Shown: one piece after another, positions 22,826 through 33,905 of the stretch | How the letters are laid out: each line of letters opens with the position of its first letter | Numbering within the stretch: position 1 is the first letter of the stretch | Assembly: GCA_030490835.1 (NCBI GenBank) | Contig: CM059972.1 | Location: 18,329,764 to 18,393,763 of the forward strand | DNA length: 64,000 bases | Source: Annona cherimola | Taxonomy: Eukaryota; Streptophyta; Magnoliopsida; Magnoliales; Annonaceae | Reading direction: 5' to 3' | Program-made: the position numbers and the translations under genes | Notes under the pieces: generated by a model | Told to the model about the DNA's origin: nothing | The model's database searches: none | What the model saw: only the letters and a program-made list of their open reading frames with translations

Positions 22826-23250
22826 AAAATTTTTTTTTTGCAAATATGCCTACAAAATTTGACTAATATTGCATTTGCATCTCCATATTTGCCTAAATTA
22901 CAAATATCCTGAAAAAATTTCTATAAAATTGAAAGCATGTCCTTCTGACACCATTAGAATTTTTTTCATAAAATGACAATTATACCCTTTAAACCAAATA
23001 ATGACTTATAATTTTTTAAATATTGTAGACATATTTGCTATTTTATTATTTTATATTTTTACATATATTATTATTTTAGATTTTTATCCCAAATATGCTT
23101 ACAATATTTGCAAAAATTGCAAGTATATCACTTAACATAAAAGACATTATAATTTTACGCAAACATTATGGATATTTTTGCAATTTCAGCAAACTTAGGG
23201 ATACATATACAATATTAGTTTAATTTTATAAGTATATCTGCAAAAATCCC
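22826..23250. repeat. Foldback MITE-like repeat (gcaaatatgcc ends)
   Basis: The left end tttgcaaatatgcctacaaaa and the following gactaatattgcatttgcatc are matched in inverse by the right end (atacatatacaatattagttt, then ataagtatatctgcaaaaa). Similar terminal sequence occurs at 30845-31235, so both belong to one family. Borders are approximate. Confidence 0.5.
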
Positions 23251-24071
23251 CTTTATAAAAAGGATTGTACCATGCGACGCTCAGGCAAGTAGTGTAGAAC
23301 CACTCTCTATCGGGAGTACAATATAATGATTCAACTTATCTGTGGTGCTGGGGCAAATGTACAAAAATTGACACGGTTCCCTTTTGTCACTGCTGTTCAG
23401 GTCCTTTGGTAGTACCTGGCTCTGGACCACTGCCTGGGTTTGCAGGTTTTCATGCTATTTCCTGCTGATAGGCTACAAGTCTGCCATGGTTCAACAGTAC
23501 ATGTTTTCATACATTAACAAGCCATGGTCCATTTCTAGTCAGACAAACATAATTTGAAATGTAAATATATTCCATTACCCTGTAAGGAATTAAAAGGAGT
23601 CATGAATGGCTTACCTACTCTTTTCATCGGTGGCAGTAAATTTTTTTTTATGGTTGGAAATTAAATCAAAAGCAATGATGTCAAAATAAGGCATCATAAG
23701 CTCATGCTTTTCATCGGGCAACCAATTGCGTCTGGTGGCAAATGCTGTATTTATTTTATTTTTCTTATAAACCTGTTAATACATATGTATTTAATTCACG
23801 CATCAAGTTTTAACATTTTTGTAGATGTGTATATATTTTATTTAAATTTCAAATATAAAGATATTTTAGCCATTTTTAAAGTTAAAAATAATTAAGATAC
23901 CCTAGTATTCGAAATTTTAATAAAACATATGCGCTGTGTATCCTTTTCATAAAAATAGTAAAACTTTATAAATGAATTAAATATATTTAGATTAACAAGT
24001 TTGAAAAATAAATAACAAATATGATTTGCGGGTGGCCGACGAGGCAATCAAGTGATTATTTAGGTTGAAAC
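23251..24071. other. Intergenic DNA, no gene seen
   Basis: The stretch 23275-23600 has more balanced base composition but no open frame with recognisable motifs. Positions about 23750-24030 contain AT-rich arms similar to other palindromic repeats (taatacatatgtatttaatt on the left, aatgaattaaatatatttag on the right). Confidence 0.4.
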
Positions 24072-26156
24072 CAGTGGCGGATCTAGGTATCTAGCTAGTG
24101 GGGGCAAAGTTTATTCTTTGTTTTAAAATTTTATATGTTAAGAATAAGTTTATCATATAAAAATTTGAAATATATTTTTTAAACATCATCCTCAATCTTG
24201 ATTTATGCAAATGAAATTATAACACTTAAATAGAAAAGTGCAGAAAATTAATTTGTAATACTATTAATTTAAAATAATACACAAAATTTATAATTGTCCT
24301 CGACTGGTTCTCATATTTTGAAATCTATCTATAATAAATTCATTGGTAATACTATCAAACATATCTTTTTCAATGTAAGTAATCGGACAATCATTCATCC
24401 AACTATCCACCATTCCATTACACAATCAATTCTTCACAATCTCCATTGCAGAAAATATGCTCTCTACGGTTGCCGTGGCAATTGAAAAAATTAGTGCTAA
24501 TTTTATAAGCTTGTAAATTAATAGATAGACAGTATTTCTTCTAGTCGTAACAAACTTCTAAGCCAAGGTGCTTATTCCTTCTGAGCTTTCAAAATCACTA
24601 CGGAAGGTATATCAATTATATAAGTTTCAAGTTGATTATCAAGTGTTTGCACTGAATCGAATAAACCACTAGCTTCAACTCTTTGTTCAGACATTAAATC
24701 ATCATCCATAATATATTCAAGAACTTCAAGCATAGGAGAAAACATAAGAATTAAGTTTATTATTGTACCATAATGTGATCCCCAACAAGTGTCACCTTGT
24801 CATTTGCTCATTTTCTATAGTAATTCAATATCTAAAAATATTTTTAGTATAAATAAATGGTTTGATAAATTATTAAAATATTTCAATAAATTTATAAATG
24901 GACGTAGGTCTCAGTGCATGTAAATTATTTGTTTAATAAAGGCATCAAGTTTCAATCACCTTAAAATATTTGTGTGGGCACATCTCATAAAAGTAACAAA
25001 ATTGTAAAACTAGTGCTAATTATAAATGTTTCATTTGATTTTAATTAATATCAAAGATATTTTCTAATATTAATAAATAATTTCATATATTATTATATTG
25101 TTTTGATAAACAATTTGAAGTTAATCTAGCGAAATAATTTCATAAATTATTATATTATTTCGCTTTTCATGTTTTGATTCAGGGCCCCTTTAGAGGTGCC
25201 TTATGTTAGTAATAAGTAATGAAATTTTAGGATTTTTAATGATTGAACAGAATAAATAAGTCCGAATTTTTAAGATTAAAAATTCCTAACAAACACGAGA
25301 CAGATAAACTAGGAAACCAAACTCTTATTTCCGGCGTTTCCAACCAAACAGGCCCTTGAGCGGAAGTAGATAAATCATACTTTTTGCGTTGTTGGTGGTC
25401 TAATGCTAGTTAAATTACTTCATCTATATATTTTTTAAATTACATGTTATGTACAATAGTAAAAAGAGATTATTTCACCGTCTAACTGTGGTTTAATGTC
25501 AGTTAAAATTTTTAAATTATTTCACAATCTTATAAGATAAGGGATAATATAACATGTTATCATTCTATATCTATCATTTAAAAAATTAAATTTAAAAAAG
25601 AGAAAGATAACATACCTTTTAAATTTGATATGCTAAAAGCCTAGTTTCAAATTGTAAAAAAAAAAAAAAGAGGTGGAAGTGGAACTTGAATTTGTGAATC
25701 ATGATGAAGAGAAAATAGGAAGAGGAAGAAGTCTAGCTTGAGAAGAGACATAATGACGGTAATAATCTATCTCAAATCACTATTAAATAGAGTTTAAGTT
25801 ACAATAATTAATTACAAGAATTAACAACATGCATTTACAAGAGAATATTATTGAAATTAATAAAAAATTAAATTAAAAGGAATCTCGACAGAAACAATGC
25901 TGAAATGGTAAAAAAATAGCATTTCCAATAAATACATTCAACATGCCGTAGAGTAAATGCATAGAGCCGTATTGTTAGAACCAAGGCCAAAACTGTAATA
26001 AAACACCTATAAAATAAATATATTAAATTATAAGTTTTTAATAAGGGCTGGGGCAATAAATTTTGGCTGTGGGGTCAATCTTAGAAAAATATTATACTGT
26101 ATAATATATATTAACATTTTTTTAATTCGAACTGAGTTGTACGTGGATCGGCCACC
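24072..26156 (-). mobile_element. hAT transposon remnant (zf-MYM1/DUF4371 type)
   Basis: The left end cagtggcggatctagg (24072-24087) is a typical hAT end of this type. A diverged inverse match, cgtggatcggccaccg, lies at about 26139-26154, giving an element of about 2.1 kb. The transposase reads on the minus strand, with its C-terminal dimerisation region at about 24290-24800. Between are AT-rich sequences with a few short frames; the zinc finger and most of the catalytic core are not recognisable. It is internally deleted and inactive. Confidence 0.65.
24292..24800 (-). pseudogene. hAT transposase C-terminal fragment
   Basis: On the minus strand, blocks follow in the order of the hAT C-terminal dimerisation domain. 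They are MFSPMLEVLEYIMDD (about 24750), LDNQLETYIIDIPSVV (about 24600-24645), an ALIFSIATATVESIF block equivalent to the usual LPVATATVERAFS (about 24450-24500), MVDSWMNDCPITYIEKDMFD (about 24345-24410) and IIDRFQNMRTSRGQL ending at about 24294. Known relatives are the zinc finger MYM-type 1-like transposases of plants. Stops (for example after EGISTLA) and lost frames show it is dead. The final SRGQL is close to the usual C-terminus of the family, so the 3' end is nearly complete. Confidence 0.8.
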
Positions 26157-26400
26157 GTTTAGAAATTAGTTAATCTCATATTAACTTTAAAAAAATAAAA
26201 CAGGATATTTAATTTTCGTGCTATGATCAGATATAATAATTTTTAAGAAATATTTTCAATCATTTTCAAAAATAGTACAGAATTCTAATTCTTAAACGGA
26301 TGGTGTTGAAAATGAAAAAATATTTCAAATAGCATGTATAGCAATAGACTCTACAGATATTTTCAAATGACTAATCCTATGGTCCCTATCCCCTCTCATG
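26157..26400. other. AT-rich DNA, no gene seen
   Basis: A short spacer between the hAT end and the lipase fragment, without motifs. Confidence 0.4.
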
Positions 26401-26404
26401 TTGG

Positions 26405-26535
26405 TTTCAAGTGCGGCAGGAGGTGCAGCGACTGGTGGAGAAATACGAGGATGAGGAGCTTAGCATCACGACCACGGGGCATAGCCTAGGTGCAGCTTTT
26501 GCGATTCTAGTAGTGGACAAGTTACGCAGGTACAT
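26405..26535 (+). pseudogene. Class-3 lipase fragment 1 (phospholipase A1-II type)
   Basis: The frame reads VRQEVQRLVEKYEDEELSIT, then TTGHSLGAAFAILVVDKLRR. The GHSLG pentapeptide is the lipase nucleophile elbow with the catalytic serine, and the preceding EV-RLVE-Y--EELSIT pattern is that of plant DAD1-like or PLA1-II lipases, which cleave acyl chains from glycerolipids. Only about 40 residues of a protein normally near 400 remain. The frame then runs on into unrelated C/T-rich sequence to 26908 that has no lipase motif. No upstream lid or downstream Asp/His catalytic region is present, so this is a fragment. Confidence 0.75.
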
Positions 26536-26908
26536 TCGTAGATATCTATGGTTTTCCGTGTTTGTATCATCTCTCACCAATTTTTTTTTTTTATGTATCA
26601 TCTCACGCTCATTTTTTTGCTGCTGCCGAGCATTTTTGTCATCTCCCACCATTTTTGCCATAAGAAAGAACTCTACAGATCATTTTCTTTTCGCACATAA
26701 TTTATACCTTAGGTCGCTGGTACTGGAATCCCATCTCTACCAATTTCATCTCGGCTCTCGACTCTTCCTCTCCCATCTCTTTCTTCTTCTTATTCTTACA
26801 ATCTCTAAATCCCTTCCCTCCAATTTTTGCTTTCCACGATGCAGTGAAGCCGGGAGACGGGAAAGACATCTAGGGTTTTGTGATGCTTTCTTCTTCTTTG
26901 ATTCATAG
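26536..26908 (+). other. CT-rich segment shared with 27745-27990
   Basis: The stretch from ttcgtagatatctatggttttccg through cgctggtactggaatcccatctctacc to ctctttcttcttcttattctta is repeated, diverged, at 27745-27960. The CT-rich composition and the tctagggttttgtgatg string resemble the leader of a housekeeping plant gene. The whole lipase-plus-leader unit seems duplicated. Confidence 0.5.
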
Positions 26909-27177
26909 GGTGAGTTTGGCAATGACGAAAAATTATCAATTTAAAACTTTTTACTCTCTATAATTACCATAATTTTTAATCATTTTGTCACATTTTCCCA
27001 TACAACTATCCTACTTTTCAATCATTTCTACACAAATACTCATACAATTAACCTATCTATTTTAACTTTATCATCTTTACTCCTCATCATTACCCCTATC
27101 ATATCACATCATTTGACAACTTTTACTCTTTAAAACTTTTCATCAAAAATTTTATCTATTTCCAAACACACCCATAG
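26909..27177 (-). mobile_element. Family D MITE, complete copy
   Basis: It starts gggtgagtttggcaatgacg and ends tctatttccaaacacaccc. The body has catacaactatcctacttttc, ctcatcattacccctatcatat and aaaacttttcatcaaaaattt. It is flanked by catag on both sides (26904-26908 region and directly after the right end), a possible short target duplication. It sits between the two lipase fragments. Confidence 0.75.
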
Positions 27178-27229
27178 ACTAAAGTGAGCGAGTAACCTGC
27201 GAGCAAACCTTGTGCCCATCTCCTCTGTA

Positions 27230-27745
27230 GCCTCCGACATTAAGGTGGAATGCTGCTTCTGGAGCCTGCTAAAGATGGCTGCACTCCACAAGCTTAACCT
27301 CTACGACTCGCTCGCGTAGGAGGTGCTGCAGTTGGTGGAGAAATACAAGGGAGAGGATCTAAGCATCACAGTCATGGGGCACAACCCTGTTATCTTCACA
27401 AACTATCTTTTAGCAATTCACTTCAAAAATTGCCCTGCAATTCATTACATACACACTCCAAAAAACCAAGAAATATCATAAATATGCAAGTAGATCTGCT
27501 GCTCATAACAAATACACAATGCATTAAGTGTATGGTTTAAAGGAATTGTTTAGCTCTATTTATACAAAGCAAATAAGGCAAACCACTAACCCACTAGCAC
27601 TTAAAAAGGCTCCACTACACTACTACCTACTAGCCATTACCCATTACCTAAAAACTAGGACAACACATCCCACTAACTAGATTTTTAAGTATTACATTTA
27701 ACAAACCCAGGGGCGGCACTCACAACTTTGGCAGGGACAAGCTGT
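27230..27745 (+). pseudogene. Class-3 lipase fragment 2, split by a solo LTR
   Basis: A second copy of the lipase segment: EVLQLVEKYKGEDLSITVMGHN at about 27330-27385, with an in-frame TAG just before the glutamate. The catalytic elbow is interrupted directly after GHN by an LTR (27388-27703). Sequence resumes at 27709 with ggcggcactcacaactttggcaggg, which aligns with the GAAFAILVVDK part of copy 1. Upstream, SARDIKVECCFWSLLKMAALHKLN reaches further 5' than copy 1. It is dead through a stop, a substitution of the catalytic-serine pentapeptide and the insertion. Confidence 0.7.
27388..27703 (+). mobile_element. Solo LTR with 5-bp target duplication
   Basis: The 316-bp segment begins TGTTATC and ends TTTAACA (TG...CA ends with inverse TGTTA/TAACA). 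It is flanked on both sides by AACCC (27383-27387 and 27704-27708). A TATA-like ctatttatacaaag lies in its middle (about 27558-27571), suggesting plus orientation. No primer-binding site, polypurine tract or second LTR is present, so it is a solo LTR left after recombination, probably from a Copia-type element. Removing it restores homology between the flanks and lipase fragment 1, which supports the borders. Confidence 0.85.
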
Positions 27746-28290
27746 ATAGCTGCATTCATAGATACATCTATGGTTTTTTGTGTTTCTATCATCTCTGACC
27801 ATTTTTGCCATAAAAAAGAACTCCTCTGCAAACCGATTTCCTTTTCCACATAACTTACACCCTAGATCACTGGCGCTGGAATTCCATCTCTGTTGATTTT
27901 ATCTCGACTTTCAACTCTTTCTCTCCTATCTCCATCTCTTCTCGTTATTCTTACTATCTTATTCCTCTTCTCTAGTTAGTTATCCTATTTCCAACACCAT
28001 CGACCAGTTATAGACTATTGAGAAGCTTAGGAAGCTGTCTCTTGTTGCCTTCTCAATTCTCACAGAGTTGCCGAGTCGGTATGTTAATTTTTTTGTTGCT
28101 CTGATTTTTTAAAAATAATTTTTAGGGTTCAAATTAGGCATATTAAGTATTAACACTAGAATTGCAATTGCATTTGCAGTTTCCCACTTTTCGATTGTCG
28201 TTGCAAGCTTTTGGTAGCTATTCTAACTAAGCCAGATATTTTTCCTAAACTGTTGAGCGCTTGAGGTAAAATAATCTTATATATTTGTAT
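27746..28290 (+). pseudogene. Unidentified spliced-gene-like remnant
   Basis: After the duplicated CT-rich leader, a segment reads TIEKLRKLSLVAFSILTELPS at about 28016-28078 (one TAG precedes it). It ends at a good donor (gagtcg then gtatgt). About 100 bp later a gcatttgcag acceptor is followed by tttcccacttttcgattgtcg and a second possible donor near 28264. This looks like the first exons of a gene that I do not recognise, now broken by stops. Confidence 0.3.
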
Positions 28291-28912
28291 TATATTTATT
28301 GCTTAAATAATTTTATGTGTTAATCAATATGTTATGATGTTACTATTTTGGTTTTTTAATTGGCAACAACCACAATCATCATGTATATGTATATTTATGT
28401 TGGTGTTCTAGTTTTAAGTGATTTTCTATTTCTTATGAATGCTAATGGTTTAAACTTTTATCAGTATGCATATGCATATTTTTTTGATTGGTATTGTACA
28501 TGGCATGTCTTTGACATCAAATATTACACATCAAGCCCATCCATAATCTTGAAGACAACTAGCTCCACCGACATATTAAGTGAGACTAATATTCTTATTA
28601 TATTTTTAACAAGGACAAAATGCCCCCAAAATTTTGTTCGAAATCCCATCATCAGGATTCAAAACCACGGCACGCTTGTGGAAGAACCTATCTGATGCTG
28701 TCGTGACCAAAAAAGAGATGCTCATTTGGTAGCATGTATATGCATATTTGGACAGACTATTTGGACAAATTTTGTAGATGGAAAGAATGCAATAAGTCGC
28801 AGGCTTGAACAAGTTTTGGCATGTGTAGCATGTTTCTAAATATTTTTTAGTGGAATCAATTTAGAATCGAAGCTGAGATCGAAACTAACCTACGCTTGAA
28901 AAATTGGGTACA
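28291..28912. other. Intergenic DNA, no gene identified
   Basis: The open frame at 28360-28695 is rich in hydrophobic and aromatic residues from AT-rich DNA and has no known motif. Confidence 0.35.
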
Positions 28913-29028
28913 GTAAGCTTCAAACCGATCATGTCTAAAATATGATAGAGTAAGAGTTTTTAGAAAAAGAGTAAGCTTCAAACTGATCATGTCTAAAATA
29001 TGATAGAGTAAGAGTTTTTAGAAAAAGA
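28913..29028. repeat. Tandem duplication, 58 bp x 2
   Basis: Positions 28913-28970 and 28971-29028 are nearly identical (gtaagcttcaaac-gatcatg through gagtttttagaaaaaga), differing at one visible position. They are directly adjacent with no spacer. Confidence 0.9.
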
Positions 29029-29129
29029 ATAAAGGTAAGATCAACCCTACTCGAACTTACCCGATCCAAGATGCATCTCTAGTTTTTCCATTGTGAACCC
29101 TCACACGTGTATTTGCTTTTTAAATATCA

Positions 29130-29405
29130 TGGTTTGTAGGTGTTTTTACATTTGACAAAACTTTTGAGAAAAAATTGTAGTGTAAATTTTTTTTAAAAAG
29201 AGAGAAGTGATATTATATGATAAGAGTAATAATGAGTAAAAAAATGAAGTTAAAATAGATAGAGTAGTTATATGGGTAATTATAGAGAAATGATTGAAAG
29301 TAAAGTAATTATATAAAAAATATAAAGAAAGATTAAAAAATATGACAATTGTTAAGATAGAAAGTTATAGATTGAAAAGTCTTCATGATTACTAAAATAC
29401 CTTTA
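29130..29405 (+). mobile_element. Family D MITE copy
   Basis: It begins near ggtgtttttacatttgacaaaac and ends near tgattactaaaatacc. Internal hallmarks are atatgataagagtaataatgag, aaatagatagagtagttat and agaaagttatagattgaaaag. The ends are eroded. Confidence 0.6.
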
Positions 29406-30840
29406 TTTTTTCGGACACCATAAGTTTATCTTTATTACTTTTTAGATCATATTGTTCCCCATCGTTTAAAAACTGAGATGACAGTCTAATTTAGTTCGAT
29501 AGCGGTGGAGTTAGGAGTGGGAATTGTGATTGATTCACCCATGGCTCACCTTTGACGAAGGTTGAGTTGAGTCGACCGTGTTCCGATCAGAAGAGTCTAT
29601 ACTTTATCCGCTTTGCATTTATTGATTTATTAAAACTTATAAGTCTATGTTTAAATCTTATTATTATTTTCTTTCAAAATTCTCACATTTTTTTTAAATT
29701 AACAATAATAAAAGAATCAATTTATCAAAAAATAATATAAGAATCAATTAGAGAAATTTGCATATATATAATTCTTATATATAATTGTATATTAACCTAT
29801 TGTCATAAAGCTATACTATATTTTTCATGTTTCATTTTAGTAATAATATTTTTTAATAATAGTAAATATTGAAGCATATAACATTTAAATTTAACATAGA
29901 TGTATTTTTATATTTGATAGATATATAAATTTTTAAAATAATTTTATTTAACAAACATTTTACCCAACCCGCTATCTTGAAATTATTACGGACCAACCAG
30001 AAGTTTATCCAGTGAAATATACATTTTTAATGGTATCCTATGAAATATGATTTTTTAAAATTGTATGATATAACATCTCATCGTCTCATATTATAATTCG
30101 GCTCCTATCATTCACCGGAAAGACAACAAGCTCACACCTATTTTCACAAGAAACAACAAACTTCCACACCTATCACACGGAAGATCAAACTCCTGCTGTC
30201 CTGTAAAAGTGGTGAACTCCCATGGTGAGTCAATCATACGTCACTAGCCAATTTGGCACGTTTGCGACCAATTGGGCTATCGCTCCGTTGGAAATATCCT
30301 GCGATACATAGTTGGATACACAGTTGGATATAAATCAGTGAAGAAAAATTTGGAAAAAAAAAGTGTTATAATAATTGAACCGAATTATAAGAAGATAAAA
30401 AAAGTTTCATACTTCTGCATTTATAGCCTAACTATTGGTTTGAATCAGGAGTGTGATGCTTGGTTTTGCCCTGCTATTCATGCTGCCACAGTACCGATTT
30501 CGCATGAGTTTAAAATAAGTTGCCTTAAAAAAAAAGCCATCATTGGGCGGCCATTTGCATATGGGCGCAAATTATACATATACTTTTATAAAATTATTAA
30601 TCTAGAGATATTTAATTCATATAAAAGTTATATTATTTTTGGAGATGTTTACATATTTCTTTGAAATTTTAAATATAATGATAGTTTAGTTATTTTCAAA
30701 GGTCATTTTCAACCTTTTCAAATATTAAAATACCCGTAGGTTTAAAATTCTAACAAATATATGTACACATATCTTCAAAATTGTAAAATTTGGTACATAG
30801 ATTACATCACTTATATTAACAATTTTATAAAAAATAAAAA
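29406..30840. other. AT-rich intergenic DNA, no gene identified
   Basis: The open frame at 30272-30664 (130 codons) opens with a tandem-like GYRSVGNILRYIVGYTVGYKSV sequence but has no family motif, and is followed by AT-rich DNA. Positions about 30560-30840 carry palindrome-like AT-rich arms similar to other foldback repeats here. Confidence 0.35.
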
Positions 30841-30844
30841 GATA

Positions 30845-31235
30845 ATTTACAAATATACCTGCTTAATTTGATCAAAATTGCGATTTTTAAAATTACAAAC
30901 AATTTTCACTTAGTTTAACTATAATTAAAAATAACCCCCACGTCGTTATGACACCATTATTGTATCGTCATGACATGGAGGTGATTTGCAATTATGATTA
31001 AACTATGTAGGAATTATTTGCAAAAATTAAATATATCTCTTAATTTCTGAAAGTGCAAATACACGGTTATAGTTTGCATATTTTTGCAAATATACCTATG
31101 CTATGATGTTGTTATAATAGTGTAGGGGTTGTTTGCAAGTATAGTTAAATTATGTGCAGTTTTTTATAATTTCTAAAACTATATGAATATATTTACAATT
31201 TTGATTAAAAAAGTGGGTATATTTGCAAATTACCC
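30845..31235. repeat. Foldback MITE-like repeat (gcaaatataccc ends)
   Basis: The left end aatttacaaatatacctgctta and the right end gtgggtatatttgcaaattaccc are inverse matches. The arms continue inward with aatttgatcaaaattgcgatt against aatatatttacaattttgatt. It is the same family as the element at 22826-23250. The middle (ccacgtcgttatgac) has an additional small palindrome with tcgtcatgacatgg. Confidence 0.6.
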
Positions 31236-31249
31236 AAGTAAAAAATGGG

Positions 31250-31770
31250 CCCACTTCTATATAACCCCTTAAATTTTAAGATTTTGATGCTTAATGAAAA
31301 TTCAATTTATTCATTATATTTAACATAATTTGTTTAGTTATGAGATTAAGTTTTATTCAAATCCAATACATACATAAGTCATATTTGCTCAAAAATATGT
31401 ACACTCATGTATAAATTGGAGAAAATACTTAGATCTATTTATATATATATATATATATTAAAATATAGTAATACTTTATAGAATCATTTATCCATATAGT
31501 AGTGATATTTTAGATGGTTTAGATGTTGAAAATACTACTTAAAAATTGATATTTAGTATTAAATCGTTTTATTATGTGTATTTTACATGTTCGTAGATAA
31601 AACTCATATATAATGATACTAGACAAATAAAAGTGTTTCTATGATAATACAAATAATGCTAAATATAATAGATAGGATAGAGTTTTCATCAATCACCAGA
31701 ATGTTGGAAATGAAAGGAAGAGATAAAAAAAGGTTACATAGAAGCATTCATAAAAAAAAAACGCTTTGTT
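31250..31770. repeat. Family C repeat, near complete
   Basis: Inverse ends: the left cttctatataacc and cttaatgaaaattcaatttattca correspond to the right aggatagagttttcatcaatc and ttacatagaag. The core (atcatttatccatatag, gatggtttagatgttgaaaat, tattaaatcgttttattatg) is clearly related to family A, so families A and C share ancestry. Other copies lie at 34595-34955, 35275-36520, 36530-37000, 39770-42520 (interrupted) and 61240-61740. Confidence 0.65.
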
Positions 31771-32060
31771 TCCGGGCATCAATGATCAGCCCATTTTATA
31801 AAAAGCAAAATGTCTTTTCTAAGCTAATCGCAGCTAAATTGTGGGATTAAAAAACAGCTAAAATTTCTAGCTTCCGATTCTCGTGAATTCTACCAATAGG
31901 CCACACACGTCACAGAGCCTAAATTCTTTTGTGCTGAGCCAGCCCGTTTTCACTTTGTGGGATGGATATGTTGGCTGATTGGAGACGACGGGGGAGTGGG
32001 GTGGGGTGGTCCCGAGCTCTTTGACTTATATTGAAATTCGGGTCAGGTGCGCGCGCTTAC
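31771..32060. other. Intergenic DNA, no gene seen
   Basis: A short spacer between family C and a family A cluster, with a G-rich patch at 31987-32010. No coding signal. Confidence 0.4.
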
Positions 32061-33550
32061 ACACATATACAGGAATATGATCCGGTGCATGCGATTATAC
32101 CATACAGTTCATGTACTATGGGCCTCACATGATCATGAATGAGAAATCCACCCCACCCATTATATTTAGAATTGTCCACTTTATTAGCATACCAATTTTC
32201 ATCTAAATCCAACATGTGTGTGATCCCCATCTTAAAATGGTGCAAAATCAACGTAATAAAATAGTTTAATATAAATATCATGTTTAAAGTGATATTTTCA
32301 ACATTTAAATCGTCTAAAGTATAGTTTTGATATGGATAAATGATTGTATAAAGTTTCATTATAATCTAATATGTGTGGGGCTCATTTTACAGCGGACTGC
32401 ACAGGCAATGGGTCGCACATATATATAGAGACTTGTTCCGGTGCAGCACAACTGCATCCGAACATTGGTGCAGTTACCCCAAAAATGGACTTCATACATA
32501 TTAAAATTCAATAAAAATTTATACAATTATTTATCCATATATAAATCATACTTTAGACGTTTAAATATTGAAAAAACCATTTTAAAGTTGTTATTTACAT
32601 CAAACTATTTTATTACTTTGAATTTGTACCATTTTTAGATGTGATTCATACACATATCCGATTGGGATGAAAATTGATTTGGTAATAGAATACATTAGTC
32701 TAAATACAATGGGTGGAGTAGATTTTAATTTGATCATAATGTGGGTTCTATTTCAATTACGGTGAAGTGACGCTGCACCTAATAATTCCTCATGTATATA
32801 TATAGAGAGAAAATATTTAGGTGCAACGTAACTGTACTGTAACAGTGGTGCAATTGCATTAAAATGAGTTTCACACGATCATAAAATTATAATCTATTTT
32901 ACCCGTTGTATTTAAAATAACGTATTCTATTACCATACTAATTTTCATCCCAATCAGAAATGTGTGTGGACCCAATCTGAAAATGGTACAAATACGACGT
33001 AATAAAATTATTTGATGTAGATAACAATTTTAAAATAGTTTTTTCAATATGTAAACCATTTACTGTAAAATTTATATATAGATAAATGGTTGTATAAAGA
33101 TTCATTACATTATAATATGTGGGGGGCTCATTTTTGAGCAACTGCGCCACTATTCTGGTGTAGTTGTGCTATACTGGAACAAATCTCATAATCGTTTTGG
33201 TGTAACGCAACTGCATCAAAACAATAGTACATTTATCCAAAAATGGACCCCGCACATATTAGAATGCAATGAAATTTTATACAATCATGTATTCATATAT
33301 AAATTTTATATTAAATGATTTACATGTTGAAAAAACTACTTTAAAGTTGTTATTTAAATCAAACTATTTTATTACATTGAATTTGTATCATTTTCAGATA
33401 AGGTCCATACACTATCCGATTGCGATGAAAATTGGTATGATAATAGAATACATAATTCCAAATATAATGGTAGAGTAAGTTATAATTTTATGATCATGTG
33501 GGGCCCATTTTGGCCAACTACACTTGGATATTTCTTGTATATATGTATAT
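32061..33550. repeat. Cluster of four family A repeats in alternating orientation
   Basis: Units occur at about 32061-32420 (minus; a subfamily with ccggtgcatgcgatt ends and a cagcggactgcac motif), 32425-32800 (plus), 32805-33190 (minus) and 33191-33550 (plus). TA-rich linkers separate them: atatatatagagac, gtatatatatagagag and tatatgtatatatt. Plus units begin near gttccggtgcagcacaactg; minus units begin at tatttaggtgcaacg. All share the core described for the first cluster. The minus/plus alternation means adjacent units can pair as long hairpins. Confidence 0.75.
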
Positions 33551-33624
33551 ATTTTGACATTAGGTGCAGATAAATTATGTCTTCGTATAGCGTGATCCCA
33601 CAAGACATGGACCATGGTTATTAT

Positions 33625-33905
33625 GGATGTGTTTGACAATTTATAAAAAATATCAAGTTAAAACTTTTTAATCTAAAACTATTCACTCTCCACAACTATC
33701 ATATTTTTTAATCACTTTTTTACACTTTCCTATACAACTACCCTACTTTTCAATCATTTTCTACACAACTATTTATACAACTAACCTATCTATTTTAATT
33801 TTATCCTCTTTACTTCTTATCATTACCCTTATTATGTCATATCATTTGACAACTTCTATTCTTCAAAACTTTTCATCAAAACTTTTATCTATTTCCAAAC
33901 ACACC
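33625..33905 (-). mobile_element. Family D MITE, complete copy
   Basis: It starts ggatgtgtttgacaatttat and ends tctatttccaaacacaccc. Internal tatacaactaccctacttttc, cttcttatcattacccttatt and aaaacttttcatcaaaactttt match the other copies closely, so it is one of the younger members. Confidence 0.8.

Noticed and set aside
26411..26908. 165-codon frame starting in the lipase fragment
   Set aside because: Only the first 40 residues are lipase. The rest is C/T-rich leader or intron-like sequence, so the whole frame is not a real protein.
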